Below are positions 1-9,006 of a DNA stretch of 64,000 nucleotides, one piece after another. The stretch spans positions 310,001 through 374,000 of the forward strand of contig NZ_RAPY01000003.1 of assembly GCF_003610355.1 (NCBI RefSeq), in the 5' to 3' direction. This DNA is from Sphingobacterium detergens. Its GTDB lineage: Bacteria; Bacteroidota; Bacteroidia; Sphingobacteriales; Sphingobacteriaceae. The notes under the pieces are model-generated. The model was not told the DNA's origin, did no database searches, and saw only the letters and a list, made by a program, of their open reading frames with translations. The position numbers and the translations under genes are program-made. Numbering within the stretch: position 1 is the first letter of the stretch; the number at the start of each line of letters is the position of its first letter.

Positions 1-2174
1 GGCAGCGCTGGTAACAGATGGATATATCCATTGTGGCTTTGAATCAACATCTCTGCGATACCTGCAGCGCCGCCAAAGTTGCCATCAATCTGAAACGGTG
101 GATGGGCACAGAATAAGTTGGGATAGGTGCCGGCGCCCACACCCTGATAGGTTGTTTCACTGGCAAAAGCAGGTTTCAGCAACTGACGAAGGATTTCCAA
201 GGCATGATCGCCATCCTGCAATCTTGCCCAAAACAATATTTTCCAGGCTCTTGACCAGCCTGTCCCTTCATCTCCCCTGACAGCAAGCGTTTTTCGGGCA
301 GCTTCGGCCCAAGTCGGAGTCGTTTGGGGAGAAATAAATGCGGCAGGATACAGACCATAAAGATGGGATACATGACGGTGTTTGGGTTCAACCTCCTGAT
401 AATCTTCGAGCCATTCCATCACACGTCCAGATTTACTAACCACTACCGCGGGTGGAATCTCTTTTAATTTCCCTTTCAGGCTAGCTACAAAACTATCCTT
501 GACAGCCAAAATAGAATCTGCCTGAATAACGGCCTGATACAGCTCGCGTACAATCTGATTGTCGATTGTGGGACCCATCACCACTGCTGCGACCTTTCCA
601 TTGGCCATCCGAAACGCATTTTCCGGTGATACCGATGGTGAAGTTACCCACCAGCCCGTTTTGGGATCTTGCACCAATGTATGATCGTAAAATTCCGCGG
701 CACCTTTTAGTATCGGATAGATTTCTTTCAGATACCCTTGGTCTCCCGTAAAAAGATAATGCTCCCACAGGTGGTTACATAGCCAACCGGAGGCTGTACT
801 TGCTCCCCAAGAAGCCTGTTCACCTGGCGCTGAATAGCCCCAGATATTAGTCATCATATAAACAACCCACCCAGGTGCGTTATAATAAGCTTTTGCTGTT
901 TGTTCACCTGTCTTTGCGATCCGTTTTATCAGCTCGATAAAAGGTTTATGATATTCACTTAGGTTGTTTACCTCTACCCCCCAATGATTCATCTGCGCAT
1001 TGATATTTAGATGGTAATCACCATTCCAAGGTGTCTGGATCTGATTGGCCCATAAACCCTGTAAGTTTGGCGGAAGTGCATTTGTATTTTTCGGAGCTGA
1101 ACTTGAAATATTCAAATAACGACCATACTGATAATAAATGGTCGCCAAATCTGGATCCTGTGTGGGATCTTTATAAAAATTAGCAATCCGTTCATTGGTC
1201 GGAATATTCGTATTTACTTTATTCCCAAATAGGTTTAGTTCGACCCGATTAAAAGTCCGCTGATAGGCTTCCAGATGGCTACGGTATATTTTAGCTGCAT
1301 TGGACGGCTGTACCGCAGCAATAGTCGCCTTTGCGGTAGCCAATGGATCTTGTCCATAATAAGATGTACTTGCCGTGAGATAGATTGAGAGGTTTCCTGC
1401 CGCTGAAACTTCCAGCACCTGATCCTTTTTGCTGACCTGAATATTTTTACCTTGAACTTTTAATAAAGCAACAAATTTTAGGTTTTTGCCGCCTTTACCG
1501 TCCGGTAACGACCCTTCGACTAAAATACCATCGTCCAACAGGGAGTAACGGTCTATATTCTCCTTCCGTTCGAAAGAAATACCAACCGTCTGTCTGGCAT
1601 TGTTATTTTGATTCAATTGAATAACACCGATATTCTTGTCAAAGGAGGTATAGTAGGTACGCTGAATTTTTGTGCTTCCGGCACGAAAAGAAGTCTGTGC
1701 TGTCGCTGTGGCCAGATCCAGTGATCTTGTATAGTCTTCAATAGGCGAAGATGGCAGTTGATAGTGCAAAAGTAGATCTCCGAGCAACTGATAACAGCCA
1801 AAAGGAACATTAGCGCCATTTCCAAAGCCGGAACCTTTGCCACTGGTGACAAAAGTTTCATTGACCAATTTCTCGGCTTCGTCATTTTTACCCGCCTTCA
1901 ACAAAGCCTGTATGGCGTTGACATTTTTGTGCGCGTCATAGTTATTGGGATCCTCAGGGCTTCCGGACCACATACTGATCTCATTCAGTACAATTTTTTC
2001 CTGCGTTGGATTTCCATCAGGCATCATACCAATTAGCCCATTACCCAACGGCAGGGTTTCTTCCCAGATTTTGGCAGGCTTATTATACCAAAGACGAAGT
2101 GGATTTTGTTGTGCAAACAAAAGCGTGGTCTGACAGATGCAGACCACGAAAAGTATTAAAATTCTATTTCCCAT
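1..2174 (-). CDS. GH95 family alpha-L-fucosidase, secreted (partial, 3' end beyond window)
   Basis: This is a large secreted glycoside hydrolase that removes alpha-linked fucose (alpha-1,2 in characterised GH95 members). The frame is open from an ATG at 2174 to the left edge, about 724 codons, with no stop; family members are near 800 residues, so only the tail is missing. Residues 1-21 form a signal peptide. An N-terminal GH65N-like beta domain opens with LWYNKPAKIWEETLPLGNG. The (alpha/alpha)6 barrel carries NLQGLWANQ, WNGDYHLNINAQMN (family Asn pair), GWVVYMMTNIWG, SPSVSPENAF and QIDGNFGGAAG (catalytic-region Asp). Its start overlaps the end of the upstream GH29 gene by 11 bp, so the two are probably co-transcribed. 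The family call is firm; the fucan or mucin-like substrate is inferred. Confidence 0.93.
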   Translation of the reverse strand, partial: MGNRILILFVVCICQTTLLFAQQNPLRLWYNKPAKIWEETLPLGNGLIGMMPDGNPTQEKIVLNEISMWSGSPEDPNNYDAHKNVNAIQALLKAGKNDEAEKLVNETFVTSGKGSGFGNGANVPFGCYQLLGDLLLHYQLPSSPIEDYTRSLDLATATAQTSFRAGSTKIQRTYYTSFDKNIGVIQLNQNNNARQTVGISFERKENIDRYSLLDDGILVEGSLPDGKGGKNLKFVALLKVQGKNIQVSKKDQVLEVSAAGNLSIYLTASTSYYGQDPLATAKATIAAVQPSNAAKIYRSHLEAYQRTFNRVELNLFGNKVNTNIPTNERIANFYKDPTQDPDLATIYYQYGRYLNISSSAPKNTNALPPNLQGLWANQIQTPWNGDYHLNINAQMNHWGVEVNNLSEYHKPFIELIKRIAKTGEQTAKAYYNAPGWVVYMMTNIWGYSAPGEQASWGASTASGWLCNHLWEHYLFTGDQGYLKEIYPILKGAAEFYDHTLVQDPKTGWWVTSPSVSPENAFRMANGKVAAVVMGPTIDNQIVRELYQAVIQADSILAVKDSFVASLKGKLKEIPPAVVVSKSGRVMEWLEDYQEVEPKHRHVSHLYGLYPAAFISPQTTPTWAEAARKTLAVRGDEGTGWSRAWKILFWARLQDGDHALEILRQLLKPAFASETTYQGVGAGTYPNLFCAHPPFQIDGNFGGAAGIAEMLIQSHNGYIHLLPAL

Positions 2175-4047
2175 AAAGTTCAAGCTCGGCAATTGTCAGC
2201 TCATTCCCTTCAATAAATTGCGTTGGTTCAAATTTGATAAACTTGGTATTATTGCTTGTTTCAAAAAATACTTGCTGCAAAATTGGATTTGCTTTGATAT
2301 TGGAGAATTCTCCTTCTTTGACGCTTGTCCATTTTTTACCGTCTACACTGGTTGAGATCCTGTATTTCGTCGGGATACCGCTTGTCTTTTTATCCTGACG
2401 TGGTAAGAAACCAATCCCTGAGGTTGCGCCATTTGTTTCAATGACCAAGACTCCCTGATCGTCCACAGTTGCAAAGGTATTTGGATTACCATCTGTTATA
2501 TAAGCCTTGTCGGTCGTACCAGTTGTCTGTAATTTAAAGCCCGTTTGTTTTTTAAGCTCTTTTGTATCGAAGGCAAAAGATTCATTATACTCCTTGAATA
2601 GACCAAAATCACTTAAAGTAATTGCTACCGGCGCATAAATATGTAACCGTAAGCGTGTCGTTGTCGTTGGTTGTTCAAGCTTTATCAAGCGATTCGCACC
2701 AATACTGGTTGCTCTGGCCAATGGCTTCCAGGTGTTGTCAGCCCATTGTTCCACAACAACGCTGTCAATCCGTTGTCCCAATTTGATGTTTTCGCGCAAT
2801 TGAATAAGATCGAATGTCGCTGCTGACTTTAGCTTAATTTCAAGTGTAGCCGAAGTTTTTGTATCATCGGTCGCCCAATAGCTATAACGGTCATTATCCG
2901 TAATCAGCGATGTCGCATAAGTTTTGGTATCAGCATTACGTGTATTTGAGGCCGTTATGGTTGCACCTTTTGCCAGATTGGTACGGAAAGTCTCTTTGAT
3001 CTTTTTACCAAAAGCTTTTAGGGATTTCACGTCATTTTCATGGAGTGTACCTGAAGGCATTGGTGCTAGACCAAGATTCATACTGGCACCTCGACCAACC
3101 GATTTAAGATAGATTTCAAACAGTTGATTGGGTGTTTTCACCCGGCTATTCTGCTCCTCATGATAAAACCATCCTGGACGTTGGGGAACATCACATTCTG
3201 CAGGAATCCAATATTTTCCATTCCGGTCACCTGATTCGGCATTATGCGATTCGGTCGCTCCGGGTACGGCTACTTTTCCATTGAGCCCTATTGGTGTAAA
3301 TGTCGCCCAAGAGGTTTCGGCAGCAAAACCATGTTCATTACCTACCCAGCGCATATCTGGTCCAATATCCGAGAAAATCACCGCATTAGGTTGAAGTTTA
3401 CGCACAATTGGCCAAGTTTTCTCATGCCACTCATAATAGGTTGTCCGGTCAATAATCCGTTTCCCCTCGTGTCCACCGTAGTAACCATCACCACCGTTTG
3501 CACCGTCATGCCAAGAAGTAAACAAGGGACCATAATTGCTCATCAATTCGGTCAGTTGCTGTCTGTAGGCATTGGCATAAGCTGGTGTACCATAATGTTC
3601 ATCGTGACGGTCCCATGCTGATAGATATACACCGAACTTCATTCCATTACGGTGTGTCGCTTCCATAAATTCCTTCACCATATCGCCTTTTCCATTTTTC
3701 CATGGAGAGGAGGCAATACTGTAAGAGGTTGTTTTGGTTGGCCATAAACAAAATCCATCATGATGTTTGGCAACACTGATCAGGCCTCTGAAACCTCCAT
3801 CCGCTGCTGCTTTGGCAATCTGATTTGCATTAAATGCCGAAGGATTAAACAAAGCAGGCTGTGCATCACCATAACCCCATTCTTTATTCTGAAAAGTTGT
3901 GGGCGTATAATGGATCAAGCAGTAGGTTTCCATCTCCTGCCATTTTAATTGGCGTTCGGTTGGCAAGGCTCCATAAGGTTTTAACGTATCCGGTTTGGCT
4001 ACCGTACCGCTGGAAAGTAAGATGGAAGATAACAAGATTGTGAACAT
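2164..4047 (-). CDS. GH29 alpha-L-fucosidase with C-terminal discoidin-like modules
   Basis: A 627-residue secreted alpha-L-fucosidase. The first ~17 residues form a hydrophobic signal segment. The catalytic TIM barrel (about 25-365) has the paired histidines of KHHDGFCLW (95-96) and SWHDGANGG, whose Asp181 sits where GH29 enzymes have their nucleophile. Residues ~365-480 resemble an F5/8 type C (CBM32-like) domain, and the C-terminus (~530-627) is a second beta-sandwich ending in ELTIAELELYGK. GH29 is a retaining family; the accessory modules suggest the subfamily acting on alpha-1,3/1,4-fucose. It is the first gene of a two-gene unit with the GH95 gene, which would complement it in linkage specificity. 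No clear TAnnTTTG box was found upstream. Confidence 0.93.
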   Translation of the reverse strand: MFTILLSSILLSSGTVAKPDTLKPYGALPTERQLKWQEMETYCLIHYTPTTFQNKEWGYGDAQPALFNPSAFNANQIAKAAADGGFRGLISVAKHHDGFCLWPTKTTSYSIASSPWKNGKGDMVKEFMEATHRNGMKFGVYLSAWDRHDEHYGTPAYANAYRQQLTELMSNYGPLFTSWHDGANGGDGYYGGHEGKRIIDRTTYYEWHEKTWPIVRKLQPNAVIFSDIGPDMRWVGNEHGFAAETSWATFTPIGLNGKVAVPGATESHNAESGDRNGKYWIPAECDVPQRPGWFYHEEQNSRVKTPNQLFEIYLKSVGRGASMNLGLAPMPSGTLHENDVKSLKAFGKKIKETFRTNLAKGATITASNTRNADTKTYATSLITDNDRYSYWATDDTKTSATLEIKLKSAATFDLIQLRENIKLGQRIDSVVVEQWADNTWKPLARATSIGANRLIKLEQPTTTTRLRLHIYAPVAITLSDFGLFKEYNESFAFDTKELKKQTGFKLQTTGTTDKAYITDGNPNTFATVDDQGVLVIETNGATSGIGFLPRQDKKTSGIPTKYRISTSVDGKKWTSVKEGEFSNIKANPILQQVFFETSNNTKFIKFEPTQFIEGNELTIAELELYGK

Positions 4048-4464
4048 ATTCTTTATTATAAGTACTAGAAAATTAGGTTGTAAAGCCCTAATATAAGAAG
4101 TTTTATAAAATTATCTATGTAACATTTGCGTACGGAAATAGGGTGGAAAAATCTAAAAAGGTAATCTAGTCGTCGATAATTAGCCTTATTCAATCAAATC
4201 AATCGATTGATCTAAAACATCTCGCTGAAAAAGTAAAATAGTTTCTTGGAGCTTTGCCGCTGTTCTTTTTTTAGTATGATTCGACCAAAATGAACTTATT
4301 TACCTATTGGAGTGCAAACAAAAAACACAGATTTGTTATTAATAGAGGATAAAGAAGTTAGCTGTACTATAACAGGTGATTGGATGCTATTGGGACAAGA
4401 TTGGCATGATAATTATAAGTTGTAGTGCAGAAAAAGGAATGTTTATATATTATTAGAAATTATT
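4048..4464. other. Divergent intergenic region, no gene recognised
   Basis: This 417-bp AT-rich gap lies between the divergent fucosidase operon and the META lipoprotein gene and should hold both promoters. I see no good TAnnTTTG/-33 pair and no RNA gene. A short open frame starting with GTG at 4312 and ending at 4425 has a protein-like look but no support. Confidence 0.5.
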
Positions 4465-4953
4465 ATGAAAGTAAATTTAATGATTTTAGCAGTTGCATTG
4501 GCATTTTCAACTGTCGCATGCAACACAACAGGGAAAAAATCTGAAGCAACAGGAGCTGGCGATACCGCAACTACAGTCCAAAAACCAAGTGTAGTGGATA
4601 ACGCGTCTTTGGAAGGAACATGGGAGCTTAAGTCTATTACCACACCAGAGACAGCAGGAAAAGCACTGAAGGAATTGTATAAGGACAAAATCCCAACATT
4701 AACTTTCACAAGCAAGGACCACAAAGTAGAGGGTAACAACGGTTGTAATGGTATTGGCGGCACTTACGAAAGTGAAAAAGGCAATTCCATTAAAATCGGT
4801 GATAAACTGGTATCTACGATGATGCACTGTGAAAATGCAGCTTACAATGAATTTATGAATGGCTTAAAATCTACAACAAACTTCGATGTTAGAGATAACG
4901 AGTTAACATTTATTTCTGGCGATATCGTCGTGATGCAATTTGTAAAAAAATAA
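4465..4953 (+). CDS. META domain-containing lipoprotein (HslJ-like)
   Basis: A 162-residue lipoprotein. Residues 1-18 form a signal peptide ending in the lipobox FSTVAC, with Cys19 as lipidation site, followed by a Thr/Ala/Lys-rich linker. The META domain (about 45-160) starts at LEGTWELKSI and includes the typical NGCNGIGGTYE stretch and MMHCENAAYNEFMNGL. META proteins such as E. coli HslJ are small envelope beta-barrel-like proteins linked to stress and novobiocin resistance; their mechanism is unclear. It is a single gene followed at once by a bidirectional terminator. Confidence 0.9.
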   Translation: MKVNLMILAVALAFSTVACNTTGKKSEATGAGDTATTVQKPSVVDNASLEGTWELKSITTPETAGKALKELYKDKIPTLTFTSKDHKVEGNNGCNGIGGTYESEKGNSIKIGDKLVSTMMHCENAAYNEFMNGLKSTTNFDVRDNELTFISGDIVVMQFVKK

Positions 4954-4972
4954 GGAAATACTCAATTTAAAT

Positions 4973-5004
4973 AAAAGGGGCCGATATATTTATCGGCCTC
5001 TTTT
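4973..5004. terminator. Bidirectional Rho-independent terminator
   Basis: 14-nt arms (4973-4986 and 4991-5004) with one mismatch, a GC-rich GGCCGATA core, and A/T tracts on both sides. It lies between the convergent META and orphan lipoprotein genes and can serve both. Confidence 0.85.
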
Positions 5005-5018
5005 ATTTAAGTTCGTCA

Positions 5019-5771
5019 TTAATTGAAAAGCTTAGCATCCCATCTTCTTTCCCCAGATGGGCTTCGATTCCCTGCCTCATCAACATACAATCTATTCATT
5101 TCCATATAATTGTTTACCGAGAGCGCTCTTGGCAGAAACTCTTCTAACACCAAAAGGCCTCTTAATTTATTTGGTTTCTGATCATAATTAGTAAATATCT
5201 CAATTATTTTAGAAGCACTATATGGGTATTCATACACAATACTATCTAAATTTTTGCTCGCATTAAAATAGAACGTCTTCTCAAGGGGCAATCGATCACC
5301 TAAATAGCAATATTCTTTTTTCAAGAGGTTGTTCTCATATTCATATTTATATATGCTAATGGATTGATCTCCTCGGTTTATTCTTCTTTCGGTGATCAGT
5401 TTATTGTGATAGCGTAACTCATGCCTTTCATCAAATGAGACTCCCTTATCGGAGCTCTTTTTTTCCAATTTAACCCGATCCCCAATAACGTTGATATCCC
5501 AATAGATAATATCGGTAAAATGATAGCTCAATCCGGTTGCTGTGGGAATCGGCAAAAAGCCTCCAGTAATTCGAGAAAGTTGGCGGTCTTTGTACGCCAG
5601 TTTTAGCTTATTATCAAACGGATAAAAATTATAGTTAGATAGAAAATCGGGGCTCAACAAGAACACAGGTATTTCTTTGAGGCCCTGATCAGAGAGTAAT
5701 TCTTTATCTTTTGAACAGGAAAAACAAAGGAATAAAATTCCATGGAAAAAAAATAGCCAGATTTTTTTCAT
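5019..5771 (-). CDS. Hypothetical lipoprotein
   Basis: Function not recognised. The start at 5771 (MKKIWLFFF) gives a clean lipoprotein signal peptide with lipobox FLCFSC and Cys19; an in-frame ATG 12 nt upstream is less likely. The mature ~230-residue part is Tyr/Lys/Asp-rich, has no membrane segment, and contains alternating short beta-like stretches (for example DNKLKLAYKDRQLSRI) of the kind seen in Bacteroidota surface lipoproteins. It stands alone on the minus strand with converging and diverging neighbours, so context gives no functional clue. Confidence 0.75.
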   Translation of the reverse strand: MKKIWLFFFHGILFLCFSCSKDKELLSDQGLKEIPVFLLSPDFLSNYNFYPFDNKLKLAYKDRQLSRITGGFLPIPTATGLSYHFTDIIYWDINVIGDRVKLEKKSSDKGVSFDERHELRYHNKLITERRINRGDQSISIYKYEYENNLLKKEYCYLGDRLPLEKTFYFNASKNLDSIVYEYPYSASKIIEIFTNYDQKPNKLRGLLVLEEFLPRALSVNNYMEMNRLYVDEAGNRSPSGERRWDAKLFN

Positions 5772-5835
5772 AAAATGGGTCATTTCATTGGTAATTATAC
5801 GAATATAAAAATTTCATCTCGTAACTTTACACATC

Positions 5836-7008
5836 ATGAAAAAAGATCAATCTAAAATCATACGTGAACAGGTCGATCGTTCAGCACTTCGCGAACATTC
5901 GACTCCTTTATACCTCACATCAAGTTTTATCTTCGACAGCGCTGAACAGGGTCGGGCGGTCTTTGCTGGAGAAGAGGATGCAATGATTTATTCTCGCTAT
6001 GCAAACCCGAATACTTCCGAGTTTATCAACAAGGTCTGTATTATGGAAGGTGCTGAATCGGGCTTATCTTTTGCATCGGGTATGGCTGCAGTATTTGCAT
6101 CCTTTGCTGCAATTATCGAAAGTGGAGACCATATTGTTTCTTCACGCGCGATATTTGGTTCTACCCATCAGTTATTTACAGAACTTTTTCCGCGTTGGGG
6201 TGTTACCACAACTTATGTAGACGCTGCTAATCCCGAGGAATGGGAAAAGGCTATACAGCCAAATACGAAAATTATATTCTTGGAATCTCCGTCCAATCCC
6301 GGATTGGAATTGGTTGATTTAGAGTGGTTGGGCAAATTCAAAGAAAAATATCCAAATATTATTCTTTCGATCGACAACTGTTTTGCGACACCATATCTTC
6401 AGAAACCAATTCAATATGGATTTGACTTGGTCATCCATTCGGCGACTAAATACATGGATGGACAGGGACGTGTTTTGGGTGGTATTGTTGTTGGAAAACA
6501 GGAATTGATAGACAAATTGATGTTCTTCATTCGTCACACAGGCCCCGCATTGTCACCATTCAATGCTTGGATTATTTCCAAAAGTCTAGACACCCTAGGT
6601 ATCCGTATGGATCGCCATTGTTCCAATGCACTCGCACTGGCACAAGCATTAGAAAATCATCCGGAGATTGAAGACGTAAAATATCCTTTTCTACCAAGCC
6701 ATCCACAATATGAACTTGCTAAGAAGCAGATGAAAGCGGGCGGTGGTATTGTTACACTGGTTGTCAAGGGTGGTTTTGAACGTGCAAAAGCTTTTGTTGA
6801 CCAATTGGAAATGATTTTATATACCTCCAACTTAGGTGACTCCAGATCAATTGCTACGCATCCGGCATCCACTACACACTCCAAGCTGTCTGAAGACGAA
6901 CGACTGAACTTAGGTATACAACCGGGCAGCATTCGATTGTCGGTTGGATTAGAAGATCAGGAAGATATTATCAACGATATCTTACAAGCCCTAGAGAAGA
7001 CGAAATAA
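5836..7008 (+). CDS. metZ: O-succinyl/O-acetylhomoserine sulfhydrylase-like PLP enzyme (Cys/Met metabolism)
   Basis: A 390-residue cytosolic enzyme of the Cys/Met-metabolism PLP family (fold type I). It starts with REHSTPLYLTSSF and YSRYANPNT, and has the glycine-rich cofactor loop SFASGMAAVFA, the Asp of SIDNCFATPYLQ, and the Schiff-base lysine in HSATKYMDGQGR. The C-terminal domain includes SLGDSRSIATHPASTTH. The family includes cystathionine gamma-synthase, MetY and MetZ. The overall pattern fits direct sulfhydrylation of an activated homoserine to homocysteine (MetZ type), but substrate choice cannot be fixed by eye. It is monocistronic and followed by a strong terminator. Upstream, TAACTTTA (5822-5829) is one base from the -7 consensus. 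Confidence 0.85.
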   Translation: MKKDQSKIIREQVDRSALREHSTPLYLTSSFIFDSAEQGRAVFAGEEDAMIYSRYANPNTSEFINKVCIMEGAESGLSFASGMAAVFASFAAIIESGDHIVSSRAIFGSTHQLFTELFPRWGVTTTYVDAANPEEWEKAIQPNTKIIFLESPSNPGLELVDLEWLGKFKEKYPNIILSIDNCFATPYLQKPIQYGFDLVIHSATKYMDGQGRVLGGIVVGKQELIDKLMFFIRHTGPALSPFNAWIISKSLDTLGIRMDRHCSNALALAQALENHPEIEDVKYPFLPSHPQYELAKKQMKAGGGIVTLVVKGGFERAKAFVDQLEMILYTSNLGDSRSIATHPASTTHSKLSEDERLNLGIQPGSIRLSVGLEDQEDIINDILQALEKTK

Positions 7009-7012
7009 ATAC

Positions 7013-7042
7013 TAAAAAAGCGTGCTAAGCACGCTTTTTTTA
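7013..7042 (+). terminator. Rho-independent terminator after metZ
   Basis: Perfect GCGTGC/GCACGC stem with a TAA loop, flanked by A6 and T7, directly after the metZ stop. Outer bases extend the symmetry. Confidence 0.92.
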
Positions 7043-7045
7043 GTA

Positions 7046-7067
7046 TTTATTATTGAGATATGAGATG
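7046..7067. repeat. Solitary copy of a TTGAGATATGAGAT-type repeat
   Basis: TTGAGATATGAGATG directly after the metZ terminator resembles the arm at 49048-49079 that bounds the IVP gene (GAGATATGAGAT is shared). No gene is attached here. It may be a remnant or chance similarity in AT-rich DNA. Confidence 0.4.
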
Positions 7068-7131
7068 CTGGTTGAATAAGCCTTTCGGCTAATAGTTCTG
7101 CCTTCTTTATCCTCTTACTACGCATGATTTC

Positions 7132-7632
7132 CTAGTTCAACGAAGCAATCGCTGCTGCATAGTTTGGTTCGTCAGCGATTTCGGCAACTTGCTCTTCGTA
7201 CAAGACTTTACCATTCTCATCCAAGGTAATCACGACACGGCTCAATAGACCTGCTAATGGTCCATCGGCGATTGCCAATTGATAAGCATCAGAGAAATTC
7301 GCATCTTTATATTCTGATAATGTCACCACATTGCTCAAGCCTTCGGCTGCGCAAAAACGACCTTGTGCAAATGGCAAATCTTTTGATATACATAATACAA
7401 CCGTATTGTCCAATTGAGATGCTTCTTTGTTAAACGCACGTACAGATGCCGCACAAGTTCCAGTATCCACACTAGGAAAAATATTTAACACAATTTTTTT
7501 CCCTTTGAAGTCTGCGAGTGACTTATCTGAAAGATCGCCTGCAGTTAATTTAAAATCAGGCGCTTGCTCACCAACTTGTGGTAAATTGCCTTTTGTGTTC
7601 ACTGGATTGCCCTTAAAAGTGATTGTAGCCAT
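7132..7632 (-). CDS. tpx: Thiol peroxidase (atypical 2-Cys peroxiredoxin)
   Basis: A 166-residue Tpx that reduces hydrogen and alkyl peroxides using thioredoxin. The start at 7632 (MATITFKGNPV) matches the family N-terminus; the frame is open 29 codons further upstream but that extension is basic and unlike Tpx. The peroxidatic cysteine is Cys60 in DTGTCAASVRAFN and the resolving cysteine is Cys94 in GRFCAAEGL, the spacing expected for Tpx. The C-terminus IADEPNYAAAIASL is also typical. It stands alone, divergent from fadL. I saw no OxyR-type site. Confidence 0.96.
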   Translation of the reverse strand: MATITFKGNPVNTKGNLPQVGEQAPDFKLTAGDLSDKSLADFKGKKIVLNIFPSVDTGTCAASVRAFNKEASQLDNTVVLCISKDLPFAQGRFCAAEGLSNVVTLSEYKDANFSDAYQLAIADGPLAGLLSRVVITLDENGKVLYEEQVAEIADEPNYAAAIASLN

Positions 7633-7779
7633 AAAATATGATCGTTTAATTTTTAGTTTCCTTGCTCTTAAAGGTACGAGCAAAAAAAATATTACACAAC
7701 ATTTATTAATATTAGCCAAACATTTATTATGTTAGCATTGTATTTTAAAGAGGAATGTTAACCAACAATAAACACTAGT

Positions 7780-9000
7780 ATGAAGAAATTATTATTCTCA
7801 ATACTTTGTGCATCACCATCACTGCTCTTTGCACAAGGGTCTCAAGTGAACACGCAGGGCGTACGAGCATTAGGTATGGCTGGTGCTGGATCTGCACTAT
7901 TCACAGACGAAACAAGTATATTCTACAATCCGGGAGGTTTAGCAAAAATGGACCACAATGCGGTATCTGCAGGGATATCTACGGTAATGTATCGATCAGC
8001 CTTCAAAGAATCAGGAAGCAATCAAGTCTACAACACACGTTCGCAAGTTACCCCACCATTTTCTGTCTTTGCTACATTTGGCCCTGACAATGCACGTTGG
8101 AAAGCTGGTCTAGGTGTTTACACACCTTACGGTGGAGCAGTGGATTGGGGAGACAGTTGGCCTGGAAAATACGAGCTCAACCACCTCAAGTTGCGCGCGA
8201 TTTACATACAGCCAACCATTAGTTATAAACTTACCGATAACTTAAGTGTAGGTGCCGGATTTGTGTACAACATCGGTATGGTCGATCTAGCGCGGTCATT
8301 ACCTTTGTTTTTACCTGACGGATCTTCTGCAAGCGCTAAATTAACCGGCACGGGTACTGGTATAGGTTATAACGTTGGTGCACATTACAATTTTGACAAC
8401 AACGTCGCGATCTCCCTATCTTACCGATCGAAAGTCGTTACCAAACTGAAAAAAGGGGATGCTGATTTTACGGTACCTGATGCTGTTGCAGCCTCGTTTC
8501 CTGATACCAAATTCAGTGCAGAGCTTCCTTTACCGGCATCACTCAACCTAGGCATTTCGGTCCCGGTTAGTGACAAAGTGGATGTTGTTGCCGATGGAAC
8601 TTTTATCCAATATAATATTTATAAAAAGTTAGTATTTGATTATGCAGACAATACACCGCTGCTACAAGATACTGAGCAGATAAAAAATTATAAGAATGCA
8701 TTTTCAGGGAAAATTGGGGTGAATTATAAAGCCAGCGAGCATTTGGCTGTACGTGCCGGAGTAGGTTATGTAAAAACACCGGTTGACAAAGACCATGTTT
8801 ATGCGGAGACTCCGGACAACGACCGTATCATGGGTGCACTAGGATTGTCTTATGCAATTAACGACAAATTCAGCCTGCACGCAGCTTATGTTTTACAAAA
8901 ATTGAAAGAGCGTACTGTCGTAAGCCCAGCTACACAAATTGAGGGTGCTTACAAAACTAACATTCATGCTCCTTCAATTTCATTCACCTATAAATGGTAA
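7780..9000 (+). CDS. FadL/OmpP1/TodX family outer-membrane channel
   Basis: A 406-residue outer-membrane beta-barrel for hydrophobic compounds, in this family mainly long-chain fatty acids. A signal peptide (about 1-18) is followed by GVRALGMAGAGSALFTDETS and IFYNPGGLAKM, the hatch-domain signature (NPA/NPG motif) of FadL relatives, then amphipathic strands to a terminal PSISFTYKW ending in an aromatic residue. An SGNH/GDSL lipoprotein gene follows only 6 bp after the stop, so ester cleavage and uptake of released acids are likely coupled. A 10-of-14 match to the palindrome at the marR promoter lies 40 nt upstream (7727-7740), compatible with shared control with the fad operon, but only as a hypothesis. 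Confidence 0.92.
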   Translation: MKKLLFSILCASPSLLFAQGSQVNTQGVRALGMAGAGSALFTDETSIFYNPGGLAKMDHNAVSAGISTVMYRSAFKESGSNQVYNTRSQVTPPFSVFATFGPDNARWKAGLGVYTPYGGAVDWGDSWPGKYELNHLKLRAIYIQPTISYKLTDNLSVGAGFVYNIGMVDLARSLPLFLPDGSSASAKLTGTGTGIGYNVGAHYNFDNNVAISLSYRSKVVTKLKKGDADFTVPDAVAASFPDTKFSAELPLPASLNLGISVPVSDKVDVVADGTFIQYNIYKKLVFDYADNTPLLQDTEQIKNYKNAFSGKIGVNYKASEHLAVRAGVGYVKTPVDKDHVYAETPDNDRIMGALGLSYAINDKFSLHAAYVLQKLKERTVVSPATQIEGAYKTNIHAPSISFTYKW

Positions 9001-9006
9001 TAGATT

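Noticed and set aside
4312..4425. 37-codon GTG frame with protein-like end (LLGQDWHDNYKL)
   Set aside because: No ATG, no promoter, no known relative by eye; could be a gene remnant but there is nothing to support it.
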